Source of the DNA: JASHVB01 sp963762885
GTDB lineage: Bacteria > Pseudomonadota > Alphaproteobacteria > Acetobacterales > Acetobacteraceae
Assembly (NCBI GenBank): GCA_963762885.1
Contig: CAVXNH010000121.1
Location: 1 to 64,000, forward strand
Direction of reading: 5' to 3'
Length of the DNA: 64,000 nucleotides
Positions 1 to 9,442 of the stretch are shown here, in pieces. The position numbers and the translations under genes were made by a program. Under the pieces are notes generated by a model that searched no databases, had not been told where the DNA came from, and saw only the letters and a program-made list of their open reading frames with translations. Each line of letters opens with the position of its first letter. The stretch's first letter is position 1.

Positions 1-770
1 ATGTTTATGTGTATTCTACTGGTTCCGTTACGTATTGCTAGGTCGGGCTGGTGCCGGCGTTGACGTTCGTGCTCCGTTCCGCACCAGTTGCCGGTATAAT
101 CGGGGTTGCCTTGTTGCCGGCCGTTGCGATCGGGCTGCGCCGGATTTTTGGGGAAATTGGCGAGCCCTCGTGATTGTCGGCATAACGGCCGCCGGCGCGA
201 CCGTGTTCGGGCACCTTGTCTATATAGGAGCAGAGCGCCACTGGGGGATCACATTCGTTGCATTCGTCGTGGCGTATTGGATGCACAGGACGTGGGATCA
301 GCAACGCTCCTGGTTAGTCCTCGTCATGCTTTTGCTGGGTGCCGTAGCCGGCGTGGCTGCCTGCCTGCAGGAGACTGTGCAGCCATATTCCAACACCAGC
401 GCCACCGCCGATCGTTTCAAGACCATGGGTTCGCAGATTCCGAACTCGATTGGTACCGGGACACGTCGACCGCGGGAGTGGCTGAATTGCTCGGTCGTCG
501 AATGTATTTCCTGACTGCAGTTGTGTGGACACATTCCTGCGGTTTCAAAATCGGCGCGATGATTATCGCGTCGAGCAATTGCCCAGGCGACTGGCAAACG
601 CGATGGCCTGGGTCGCCGATCGGCCCGCAATTCTGGTGGTCAGCGACCGGCTAACTCGGCGACAGCTTGACGAAATTGCAGAGCGCCGCATCACGATTGT
701 ACAGATTGCCGCCTTCACCGGAGCGATTATGCAAGAAGAGAATTTTTATCTCTATAAAGTGTCGCAATGA
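1..770 (+). pseudogene. Remnant of a multi-pass membrane protein, possibly glycosyltransferase-39-like
   Basis: The window opens inside a coding region, so the 5' end is missing. Protein-like sequence runs in frame 2 up to about 415, with two hydrophobic segments (RALVIVGITAAGATVFGHLV and LVLVMLLLGAVAGVAA). It continues in frame 1 (DHGFADSELDWYRDTSTAG) to about 525, and then in frame 3 as RLANAMAWVADRPAILVVSD and onward to the stop at 770. Each change is a single-base shift. The pattern of membrane helices followed by a soluble C-terminal domain recalls ArnT/PMT-type glycosyltransferases, but no diagnostic motif is visible, so the family is only a guess. It converges on the PAP2 gene and overlaps its stop by 19 bp. 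It is either decayed or damaged by sequencing errors. Confidence 0.4.
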
Positions 771-1903
771 CCAGGCGTAAGTGAGACGACAATTCCACCT
801 CCCGAAGGTTCCGACCCGTTCTGCGCGAAGGCCGCCCCGCTCGAAGGGACCTCCTTCGTTTCGAGCAACGCATCGGTTGCTCTTGCGAGGTCGCGTTCCA
901 ACCATAGCGAGACAGTGACCGTAATCAGCATTGCCGCGGGGACGAGCCCGGGGACGGTTGCTGGCGTGATAACGCCCCGAACCGCCAGACCCCAGACGGC
1001 CACGAGCGCTGCACCGATCAAGCCGGCACCGAAGCGTTCGCGTGTCAACATTGGCAGCTCGCTGGCGCACAGGCCGCGCACCAGCAGAACGAAGGGACAG
1101 GCGACCACTAGATCCGTCAGGTAATGCTCGCCGGCACCGAGCGTAGTGATCATGGTTCCGGCAGCGGCGATAGCCGTCGCCACACGGATCTGCCAGGGCA
1201 TGCCGCGCGTTGCGAGGAAGGCCATCAACACCCATGCGGTATGCAGCGACGGCATGCAATTCCGGGGCGCCGGCAGATGGGCGAGGGCCGTGTGATACGG
1301 AAAAGCATCCCCAAAATTCGGTGCGGGGCCGATCACGGGAGTAGATGGTAAATTGGGAAACCAACCGCGGCGATGACCAGAAAGATGGCAATGCGCCCAG
1401 GCCCATACGGCGCCCGATGCGGGCCTCCATGGCGGCAACGACGGCAGCAGGAAATATGACCGCGGCGTAGAAGAACTCACAAACCGCCGCAAAGGTGGGA
1501 TGTCGCACGAAGATTCGCCCATGACAAAGGATGGCTGAAAGCCAAGCGCGGCGTCGAGCGATGCCACCTGCGGGTCATAAACGTGCGGCAACGCATGGAT
1601 CGTCTGTGCCGATGCCCAGGGCATGATCGCGTGACCACAGGCAATATCAGTGCAGCGGTCGCAACGTAGAACCAACCGCGCACAGTGCGTGGCCCGGCTG
1701 TCACGGCGAACGGCGCGCCGAACACCAGCAGTCCGATCGGCACTGCACAGTAAAGCGCCATGGTGCGGCAGGGGCAGACCAACCTTAAGAGCGTTTACCT
1801 CAGCGACGATGGTCACTCCGATCACCAGCAACAGAAACAGCGGGCAGAGGTCGAAAACTGCAGGGTTGTGCGGCGACGGTGGGGTGGGTCCGTTCTTGGG
1901 CAT
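752..1903 (-). pseudogene. PAP2-superfamily membrane phosphatase/transferase, frameshifted
   Basis: The C-terminal part shows PAP2 signatures: MPSLHTAW (the PSGH-like motif) and GAGEHYLTDLV (the HxxxD-type motif). The PSLH variant is typical of the inositol-phosphotransferase-like (Aur1/PAP2_3) branch. Family members are integral membrane enzymes acting on lipid phosphates. The N-terminal half is scattered over frames. Hydrophobic stretches MALYCAVPIGLLVFGAPFAV (around 1650-1760) and FYAAVIFPAAVVAAMEARIG (around 1430-1475) lie in a different frame from the start and the C-terminus, which implies about four compensating shifts. It lies 11 bp downstream of the broken GT2 gene on the same strand, suggesting a lipid- or glycan-modifying pair. 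Confidence 0.6.
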
Positions 1904-1914
1904 CGGCTTTGCGG

Positions 1915-3128
1915 CTACTCTTGCCCCCTCGCCCTGATCTCCAGCACGCTGAGGAAGAACACGCCGTACGCGGTCTGGAACGCCAGCAGGATCGCGGTGC
2001 CCGACGGGATCACCAGCCGCATCGTGGCCTCAGGCGACAGGTTGCCGAACGCCGCGTTGCCCCAGTCGCTGAGCGCCACCACCCCAAGTGCGAGACCGAT
2101 CGCCAGCAGCGCTCCGCCGGCGATCAGGCCGTATTCAAGTGTCATCCACTGCATCAACCGGCGGAAGCGCGGGTCGTCCGGCGGCACCAGACCCTCGCGC
2201 ATCCCGTCCAGATCTGCGAACAACCAGAACAGCATCGACTGGAAGCCCACCACCACCGCGAGCGAGGCATAGAACAGCGTGTGGATATCGAGCGTCACGC
2301 CTGCCACATGCCGCGACTGCGGCAACAGCCACGCCATCGCCAGCACGCCCGCGAGAACATCGCCGAACCGGGATACAGGAACAGCCATCGCGGGCTGAAC
2401 AGCAGCAGGAAACGCAAGTGCCGCCAACCGTCGCGCCAGCTTCGCAAATGCGGCGGGCGGGAGCGGCCGTCAGGCGACAGCGTCGTCGGCACCTCGGTGA
2501 TGCGCAGCCCGTGGATGGTCGCCTTCACCACCATTTCGCTGGCGAATTCCATGCCCGGCGCCTGCAGATCGAGCCAGGATCGCCGTCCGGTCGAAGCCCC
2601 GCAGGCCGCAATGGAAATCGCCGCACGGGCTGCGGAAAAACATGCCGGCCGATGGCGGTCAGCACCGGATTGCCGATATAGCGGTGGAGCGGCGGCATCG
2701 CGCCTGGCTTGATGCCGCCCTTGAAGCGGTTGCCCATCACCAGCTCATAGCCTTCGCGCAGTTTCGCCACGAACCCATCGAGCAAGCTGAAATCGTAGCT
2801 GTCGTCGCAGTCGCCGATGATGACGAAGCGCCCGCGCGCCGCGGCGATGCCGCCGATCAGGGCACTGCCATAGCCCGCGCGCCTGGATCGGCACGACCCG
2901 GGCGCCGGCGGCGTCGGCGATGCCTTGCGATCCGTCCGTGCTGCCGTTGTCGGCGATCACCACCTCGCCATGGATGCCGCTACGGATCAGGAACGAGCGC
3001 GCCTTGCGGATGCACCGTTCCAGCGTCTCCGCCTCGTTGAGGCAGGGCATCAGGATGGTCAGTTCGTACGGCTGCACCAGCGGTTCGGGGACGGCCGTTC
3101 GGGCGGGTTCATCCAGCATGGCGCTCAT
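1915..3128 (-). pseudogene. Family 2 glycosyltransferase with C-terminal membrane helices, frameshifted
   Basis: The N-terminus is a classic GT-A fold: ELTILMPCLNEAETLERCIR, then EVVIADNGSTDGS. After a shift near 2880 the DxD-like region IIGDCDDSYDFSLLDGFV follows, then ELVMGNRFKGGIKPGAMP and PPLHRYIGNPVLTAIGR. Further shifts near 2665, 2575 and 2360 lead to a C-terminal region of about 170 residues with several membrane helices (FYASLAVVVGFQSMLFWLF and others). Family members transfer sugars from nucleotide donors to polyprenyl phosphate or similar lipid acceptors at the inner membrane face. The shift at 2880 is repaired by removing one G from a GGG run. Four breaks in 1.2 kb mean the gene as written cannot make a full protein. 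Confidence 0.7.
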
Positions 3129-3187
3129 AGTGCGGGTTCAGCGAGGATTTGGTCATGCGTGGCCGACAAGGCGAGGTTGTGCCCATT

Positions 3188-3219
3188 GTGTCATGGCCGG
3201 CCTTCGCCGGCCATGACAC
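3188..3219. repeat. Perfect 14-bp-arm hairpin
   Basis: The arms GTGTCATGGCCGGC and GCCGGCCATGACAC are separated by a 4-base loop. It lies between the divergent-side start of the GT2 gene and the stop of the ABC ATPase, so it could end the ATPase transcript, but no T-run follows. The core CATGGCCGGC is shared with the larger mobile-looking element at 15514, 43184 and 59096. Confidence 0.7.
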
Positions 3220-3269
3220 GGGGGGAACGATGCAAATCGCCGAAGAGTCGAGCTCCCAGGCGTCTGGCA

Positions 3270-4585
3270 TTACTCCGCCTCCTCCAGGCTGAACTGCCCC
3301 GCCTCCTCGTCGTAGCTGAACAGCTCCGCATACCGCCCCCAGGCGATCGCCGCGCGCAGCGTGTCCTCGGCGTAATCGGGCGACATGTAGTCCTCCAGTT
3401 CGTCGCGGAACCGTTCGGCCGAGGCGCGGTGGTTCCAGCGCTGGTCCAGCACCTGGCGGATCATCGTGATGATCGGCACATGCGCCCGCAACGCCGCGGC
3501 GAAGATGCGCTTGCGCTCCTCGGTGTCGGCGGCGCCGAAGCGGCGGCCGTCCTCGGTCAGTGCAATGTCGCCTTCCTCCAGCACCGCGAAGTGCAGCAAT
3601 TGCAACGTCTCGCCCAAGGGCAGCAATTCGTCCACCTCGTATTGCAGCGAGGCGGCCAGCGCCGGCAGGTCCGCACGGCCGTTATAGGGCGGCCCGGCCA
3701 GGGTCTCCGTCATGCCGGCCATCAGGTTGGTGCCGACGCGTTGCAGCGGGGTGGCGATACTGGCCACCGCGGCGGCCGGGGCGCGTGGGCCGGCGGTGAC
3801 GCGCCGGGTCATCAGGCCGTAGATGTCGTCCACCAACTGGCGGAACACCGGATCGTGCCGGTTGCGCGGGTGCGGCAGCTTGACCGCCAGCTCGCTCGCC
3901 ACCCGGCCGGGGCTCGACGAGAACACCAGGATGCGGTCGCACATCAGCACCGCTTCCTCGATGTTGTGCGTCACCATCAGCACCGCCTTCACCGGCAGCC
4001 GATGCTCCGACCACAGGTCGATCAGGTCGGTGCGCAGGGTCTCCGCCGTCAGCACGTCCAGCGCGCTGAACGGCTCGTCCATCAGCAGCAGATCGGGGTG
4101 CACCACCAGCGCCCGAGCCAGCCCGACGCGCTGGCGCATGCCGCCGGACAGTTCCTTGGGATACGCGTTCTCGAACCCGCCCAGCCCGATCAGGTCGATC
4201 GCCTCCTCTCCCGCTTGTCGCGCTCGGCCCGCGGCACGCCGCGCGCCTCCAGGCCCAGCTCGACGTTTTCCTGCACCGTCAGCCAGGGGAACAGCGCGAA
4301 GCTTTGGAACACCATGGCGACGCCCTCGGCGGGGCCGAACACCTGGCGGCCGCACCACAGCACCTCGCCCGCGGTCGGTTGCAGCAGGCCGGAGACGATG
4401 CGCAGCAGCGTGGACTTGCCGGAGCCGGAGCGTCCAAGCAAGGCGACCATTTCGCCCTCGTGCAAAGTCAGGTTGACGTTGTCGAGCACCACGAGGTCGG
4501 CGTTGGCGTCCTTGTGGTAAGCTTGGCGGCAGCCACGTACTTCCAGCAACGCGGCAGCGGTATTGGTGGCGACGGCGGTATCCAT
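3270..4585 (-). CDS. ABC transporter ATP-binding protein with AAA-associated C-terminal domain (nitrate/sulfonate/taurine type), one frameshift
   Basis: Walker A is GRSGSGKST, the Q-loop is VFQSFALFPW, the signature is LSGGMRQRVGLARAL, Walker B is LLLMDEPFSALD and the H-loop is VTHNIEEAV, all in the NrtD/SsuB/TauB style. About 170 further residues follow, rich in Leu and Glu and ending FSYDEEAGQFSLEEAE. This is the AAA-associated domain found in one ABC subfamily. The ATG at 4585 has the RBS GAGGAGAG. The frame changes near 4196-4206 (the first part ends KRERRRST and the second resumes EEAIDLIGLGG), so a base is missing or added here. In related loci the two-domain permease sits next to this gene. 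Here it lies 2.9 kb away (7498-9221) behind an inserted opposite-strand pair. Confidence 0.85.
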
Positions 4586-4813
4586 CCGGCTCTCCTCAGG
4601 CCACATGCCCGTTGGGGTGATTGCATTCGGCTCGCTGTGTGGGACCGGGTTGCCCGATGATCAGGCCCGATAGCAAGCAAGCCTTTAGCACGGACAAGGC
4701 CGAGAGCCACGCAGCTCTGGCGGGTTGGCATTAGATGTCACCTGCCGGTCGTAGTCAGCGGCGCGCTGGGCGGCCCACAAATCCGCCTTGTCTTGTGTTA
4801 AGAAACAAGACCG

Positions 4814-6220
4814 ATGAAAGATCGCCCAACCACCCCGGCGACGGCCGGTTCCGGCAAACAACAAAGCAAGACAGAGGCGCGCACCCAGCGGCGGGGCTGG
4901 CCCCGTGTCGTGGGTGTCGCGTTGGTTTTCCTGGTGATCCTGGTCAGCTTGATTGCGGCGGTGGCACCGGGCCTGCTGCCCGCCAATCCCAAACTCGACG
5001 AGGATGCAAGGAACGTAGCGGCTCTCATCATCTTTGCCGCGAGTTACCTGGCTCTCGCAATCGGCAAGATACCAGGCCTCAACATCGACCGTGCCGGCGT
5101 GGCCCTGGTGGGCGCCGGCCTTATGGTCGCCTCCGGTGTGCTGTCGCTGGAAGATGCCTACAGGGCAATTGATCTCGACACGATCACGTTATTGCTCGGC
5201 ATGATGATCGTCGTGGCGAGCCTGCGCTTGTCCGGCTTCTTCGCGCTCGCCACAACGTGGGTTGTGGAGCATGCCAAAAGACCGATGATCCTGCTGTGTG
5301 CGGTTGCCGCCACCTCCGGCATATTCTCGGCCTTCCTGGTCAATGATGCGATCTGTCTTGTGCTCGCGCCGCTGGTTCTGGAGTTGACCCTCCGCATCGG
5401 CCGCAAGCCGACCCCCTACCTGCTCGCGGTGGCGATGGCCTCCAACGTGGGGTCAACCGCTACCATCACCGGCAATCCGCAGAACATCATGATCGGCAGC
5501 TTCTCGCAGATCTCCTACGCGACCTTCGCCCGAGCGCTTGGGCCGGTCGCGCTGGTCGGACTTGTCCTCACTGTCGGATTGGTAGCTCTGTTCCACTGGG
5601 ATGAATTCGCCGGCGGTGGCCTGATGACGGCGGTGAAAGTTAACATCCGCGTCAATCGCGTGCTTGTGGCGCGCGCGCTCGTGGCAACCGCGTTGATGGT
5701 CGCTCTGTTCTTTGTGGGCCAGCCTCCGGCGAAGGCCGCCATCATCATCGGGGGTCTTCTGCTGCTGACCCGGCGCGTCAAAAGCGAGCGGGTCTATGCC
5801 GAGATCGATTGGTCGCTGCTGCTGATGTTCGCCGGGTTGTTCATCATCGTCGCAGGCGCCCAGCATGCACTGCTGACACCGGACCTGACTGCGCGAGTCA
5901 GTCGCCTGCACCTGGATCAGGTTCCGATCCTGAGTGCGGTGACGGCCGTGCTGTCGAATCTGGTCAGCAACGTGCCGGCGGTGCTGATGTTGAAGCCGTT
6001 TGTTCAAGCCTTGCCGGATCACGCGACCGCATGGTTGACGATCGCGATGGCATCCACCCTCGCTGGCAATTTCACCATTCTTGGTTCCATTGCCAACCTG
6101 ATCGTGGTGCAGAAGGCCGCCACGCGCGGCGTCGCGATCAGCTTCTGGGACTACTTCCAGGTCGGCGCGCCGCTGACTGTCATCACCCTCGTGATCGGCA
6201 CGCTTTGGCTGTGGCTATGA
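4814..6220 (+). CDS. SLC13/ArsB-NhaD-type anion permease
   Basis: A 468-residue polytopic protein of the ion-transporter superfamily. About 11 hydrophobic segments are evident after a charged N-terminal tail of about 30 residues. Conserved loop motifs include SAFLVNDAICLVLAP and NVGSTATITGNPQNIMIG in the first half and NLVSNVPAVLMLKP plus LAGNFTILGSIANLIVVQ in the second. These paired re-entrant motifs are characteristic of the family and form its substrate/cation site. The substrate cannot be read from sequence: dicarboxylate, sulfate, arsenite or Na+/H+ are all possible. It overlaps the following MFS gene by ATGA, so the two are translationally coupled. The pair sits opposite to, and inside, an ABC importer locus. 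Confidence 0.85.
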   Translation: MKDRPTTPATAGSGKQQSKTEARTQRRGWPRVVGVALVFLVILVSLIAAVAPGLLPANPKLDEDARNVAALIIFAASYLALAIGKIPGLNIDRAGVALVGAGLMVASGVLSLEDAYRAIDLDTITLLLGMMIVVASLRLSGFFALATTWVVEHAKRPMILLCAVAATSGIFSAFLVNDAICLVLAPLVLELTLRIGRKPTPYLLAVAMASNVGSTATITGNPQNIMIGSFSQISYATFARALGPVALVGLVLTVGLVALFHWDEFAGGGLMTAVKVNIRVNRVLVARALVATALMVALFFVGQPPAKAAIIIGGLLLLTRRVKSERVYAEIDWSLLLMFAGLFIIVAGAQHALLTPDLTARVSRLHLDQVPILSAVTAVLSNLVSNVPAVLMLKPFVQALPDHATAWLTIAMASTLAGNFTILGSIANLIVVQKAATRGVAISFWDYFQVGAPLTVITLVIGTLWLWL

Positions 6221-7528
6221 CGCCGGCAACCAAGCCGGTTGGCTTTCGGCCGCGCTCGCTCGACGCCGTCAACTTCCTGCTCGCCGATGTGCGCGGGGCG
6301 CTCGGGCCTTACCTGAACGTGTTCCTGGTCACCCAACAGCATTGGAGTCAATCCGAGGTCGGCTTGGTGACGACCATCTGCGGCCTGCTTGGCCTCTCGG
6401 TTCAGACGCCGATCGGCGCGGCGATCGACGAGACGCACGCCAAGCGAGGCGCGATTGTCCTGGCGCTGGCCGTGCTGGCCCTCGGGGCCATCGTTATCTT
6501 CGCCATGCCGCGCTTCTGGCCGGTGGCGATCGCCAATAGCCTGATGGCGGTTGTTGGTGACGTGTTCGGTCCCGCGGTCGCGGCTTTGACCCTGGGCCTG
6601 TATACGCGAAGGCAGCTTGCCAAACGTATGGGACGAAACTCGGCTTTCGACCATGCCGGCAACGTCGCCATCGCCGTGGCCGCCGGCGCGGTCGGCTATG
6701 CGTTTTCACAGCGCGCCGTGTTTCTTCTGGTGCCGGTCTTTACCGTCCTCGCAGGCCTGGCTGTGCTGTCCATCCCGGCCGCCGCCATCGACTACGACAG
6801 GGCACGCGACCTGCGTGAGGACACAGACGCGGCGGGGACAGCCGCCAGTGCCGCCGGCTACAGCGTCCTGTTCAAATCCCGCCCGCTGGTCGTCTTCGGT
6901 TTGTGCGTCATGCTGTTCCATCTCGCCAATGCGGCGCTGCTGCCACTGGTGGGACAGAAGCTGGCGGCCGCCCATCCCAAAGAAGCGACCGCCATGATGT
7001 CGGCGTGCATCGTCGCAGCGCAGTTGGTCATGCTGCCAATCGCTTTGCTGGTCGGGCGCACTGCCGACACGCTGGGGACGCAAGCCTCTGTTTCTCGCCG
7101 GGTTCGCCATCCTGCCGATCCGCGCGGTGCTTTACACGCTCTCCGGCAACAGCTTTTGGCTGATCGGCGTCCAGGTGCTCGATGGCGTCGGTGCGGGGAT
7201 ATTCGGTGCCCTCACGCCCCTGGTGATCGCCGATATCATGCGCGGCACCGGTCGCTACAACCTGGCCCAAGGCGCCGTCGCCACGGTCCAGGGGATTGGC
7301 GCCTCATTGAGCAATCTGGCTGCCGGCGTGATCGTGGATGGCTTCGGATACGGCGCCGCCTTTCTCGCCGCCGGCGCCGCGGCGTTGGTGGCTCTGATCG
7401 TCTTCGCCCTGTGGATGCCTGAAACCGCCGAACGGGAGAAGTCCCCGCCCGCCGTCATGGCGGGCGGAGGCCCGCCATCCACGACGCCGCCATCTCTTCA
7501 GGCCAACGTCAGCCGGCGTTGCGCGTAG
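6217..7528 (+). CDS. Major facilitator superfamily transporter, one frameshift
   Basis: The ATG overlaps the stop of the anion permease. The N-terminal six-helix half contains VGLVTTICGLLGLSVQTPIG and GAAIDETHAKRG (the loop 2-3 motif A position). The second half resumes after a shift near 7075. As written the protein derails after VGRTADTLG. Removing one G from the GGGG run gives TADTLGRKPLFLAGFAILP, a good second motif A, and the frame then stays open to 7528. About 430 residues would result, normal for MFS. Coupling to an ArsB/SLC13-like permease suggests export or uptake of the same class of anion, but no substrate can be assigned. The 3' end overlaps the convergent permease gene by 31 bp. 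Confidence 0.8.
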
Positions 7529-9221
7529 GCGTAGAGCGGCCGCCAAAGCATGCGGTTGAACAGCACGACGAAGCCGGACATCACCACCACGCCCAGCACC
7601 ACCCGTGCCATGTCGCCCTGTTCCGTAGCCTCGGCGATATAGGCACCCAGGCCGTGCGCTACGAGCTTGGTGTTGCCCCAGGATGCCACTTCGGCGACGA
7701 TGGATGCGTTCCATGCGCCGCCCGAGGCGGTGATTGCGCCGGTGACGTAGTAGGCGAAGATGCCCGGCAGGATCACCTTGCGCCACCACAACCATCCTCC
7801 GACGCGGAAATTGCTCGCGACCTCGCGCAGGTCGCCCGGGAAGGCGGCGGCCCCGGCGATGACGTTGAACAGGATGTACCACTGGGTTCCCAGGATCATC
7901 AGCGGCGTCAGCCAGATGTCGGCGCTGAGGTGGAAATACACGATGCCCAGTACAAAGGCGGGAACAGCAGATTGGCCGGGAAGGCCGCCAGGAACTGCGC
8001 CACCGGCTGTGCTCGCCGCGCCCAGACGGGACGCAGCCCGATCCACACGCCGATCGGCACCCAGACCAGGCTCGCCAGCGCGATCAGTACCGCCACCCGG
8101 GTCAGCGTGATCAGCCCGAGCAAGAGCGCGGTCCCCACATCGGACCAGGCGAGGTCGCCGGCGACGAACCCGGCGATACGTGCCATGGCCCAGGCCAGCA
8201 CCAGGAACAGCAACGCCAGCCAGCACGCGTCCACCAGGCGCGAGGGCCGCCGCTGCATGACGGCGCGTGGCACCCGGCCGAACGAGAAGCGCAATCCGCC
8301 CAGCGCCGTGGCCGCATCGCCGAAGCCATGCCCGAGTACCGCCAGCCACCGCGTGCGCCGCACCACGCGCAGCACCCACGGGTCGACCGCGGTGGCCGCG
8401 GCCGTCGTTTCGAATCGGAACTTGGACGACCAGGCGACCAGCGGGCGGAACAGCAACTGGTCGTAAGCCAGGATCACCACCAGCATCGCCAGGATCGCCC
8501 AACCCACCGCCCGAATGTCCTGCTTCTCCAGCGCCAGCGCGACATACGATCCGATGCCGGGCAGCTTCCAGGTGTTGTCGCCCACCGACACCGCTTCCGA
8601 CGCCACGACGAAGAACCAGCCGCCGGACATCGACATCATGGTGTTCCACACCAGGCCGGGGGTGGCGAACGGCACCTCCAGCCGCCAGAACCGCTGCCAG
8701 GCGCTCAGGCGAAAGCTGTCGGCGGCCTCCGCCAGGTCGGTCGGGATGGTGCGCAGCGACTGGAACAGGCTGAACGCCATGTTCCACGCCTGGCTGGTGA
8801 AAATCGCGAATATCGCCGCCAGTTCCAGCCCCATCACCTTGCCGGGGAACAGGCGCATGAAGAACACCACCGTGAAGGTGAGGAACCCCAGGATCGGCAC
8901 CGACTGCAATATGTCCAGCACCGGGATCAGCACCAGTCCCGCCCGTCTGCTCTTGGCCGCCGCGGTGCCGTAGGTGAAGGTGAACAGCAGCGAGGCCACC
9001 AGCGCGGCGAACATGCGCAGCGTGGTGCGCACGGCGTAGTCCGGCAGGTAGATCGGATCGAGGCTGACCTCAACGGCGCTTGGCGTGATCGGGGCGAAGG
9101 TGCCGCGCGCCACCTCCGTGACGGCGATCAGAGCGCCGAACACGCAGACGATAGCGGCGGCGTCCCACACATTGGGCAAGCGCCGGCCCGTAGCCAGCGC
9201 AGGAAGGATCGTAGCGGACAT
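7498..9221 (-). CDS. Two-domain ABC transporter permease (nitrate/sulfonate/taurine type), one frameshift
   Basis: Two binding-protein-dependent permease domains are fused in one chain of about 575 residues. The first carries the EAA-type loop EAADSFRLSAWQRFWRLEVP and the second EVASNFRVGGWLWWRKVILP. Each is surrounded by five or six membrane helices. The frame breaks near 7950-7965. The text reads ANLLFPPLYW, while inserting one base gives NLLFPAFVLGIVYFHLSADI, after which the second frame is open to the stop. It belongs with the AAA-associated ATPase at 3270-4585. No periplasmic binding protein of this class is present in the window, which is common for this subfamily. Confidence 0.85.
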
Positions 9222-9442
9222 AGTGCTCTTGCGCTGAGGGATGGGCAGGCGAGTGCCGCCCTGTAGCCCGGGCGCCCGGGCGGTGTCACGCCTGGAACGT
9301 GTGGCAGTTGCATGACGTGCGGTTCGGGGTCCAAACCGTCATGGCCGTGCTTGGCCCCGCCGAAGATGCGCCACCCAGAGCGTGCGGCTGCTTCGTCAGC
9401 AAATACGACAGCCCTGACCACACGCCGGAGCGGACTTGCAGG

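Noticed and set aside
2925..4520. A 531-residue plus-strand open frame opposite the ABC ATPase
   Set aside because: The minus strand carries Walker A, signature and Walker B motifs; the plus frame is a GC-rich shadow.
7498..8787. The 429-residue minus-strand frame as a separate permease gene
   Set aside because: Its first 250 residues are a shadow of the upstream frame; only the last 150 residues are permease-like and they join the frame above by a single-base shift.
9128..9421. Short minus-strand frame upstream of the permease
   Set aside because: No family-like sequence, no RBS, and the region reads like promoter/leader.
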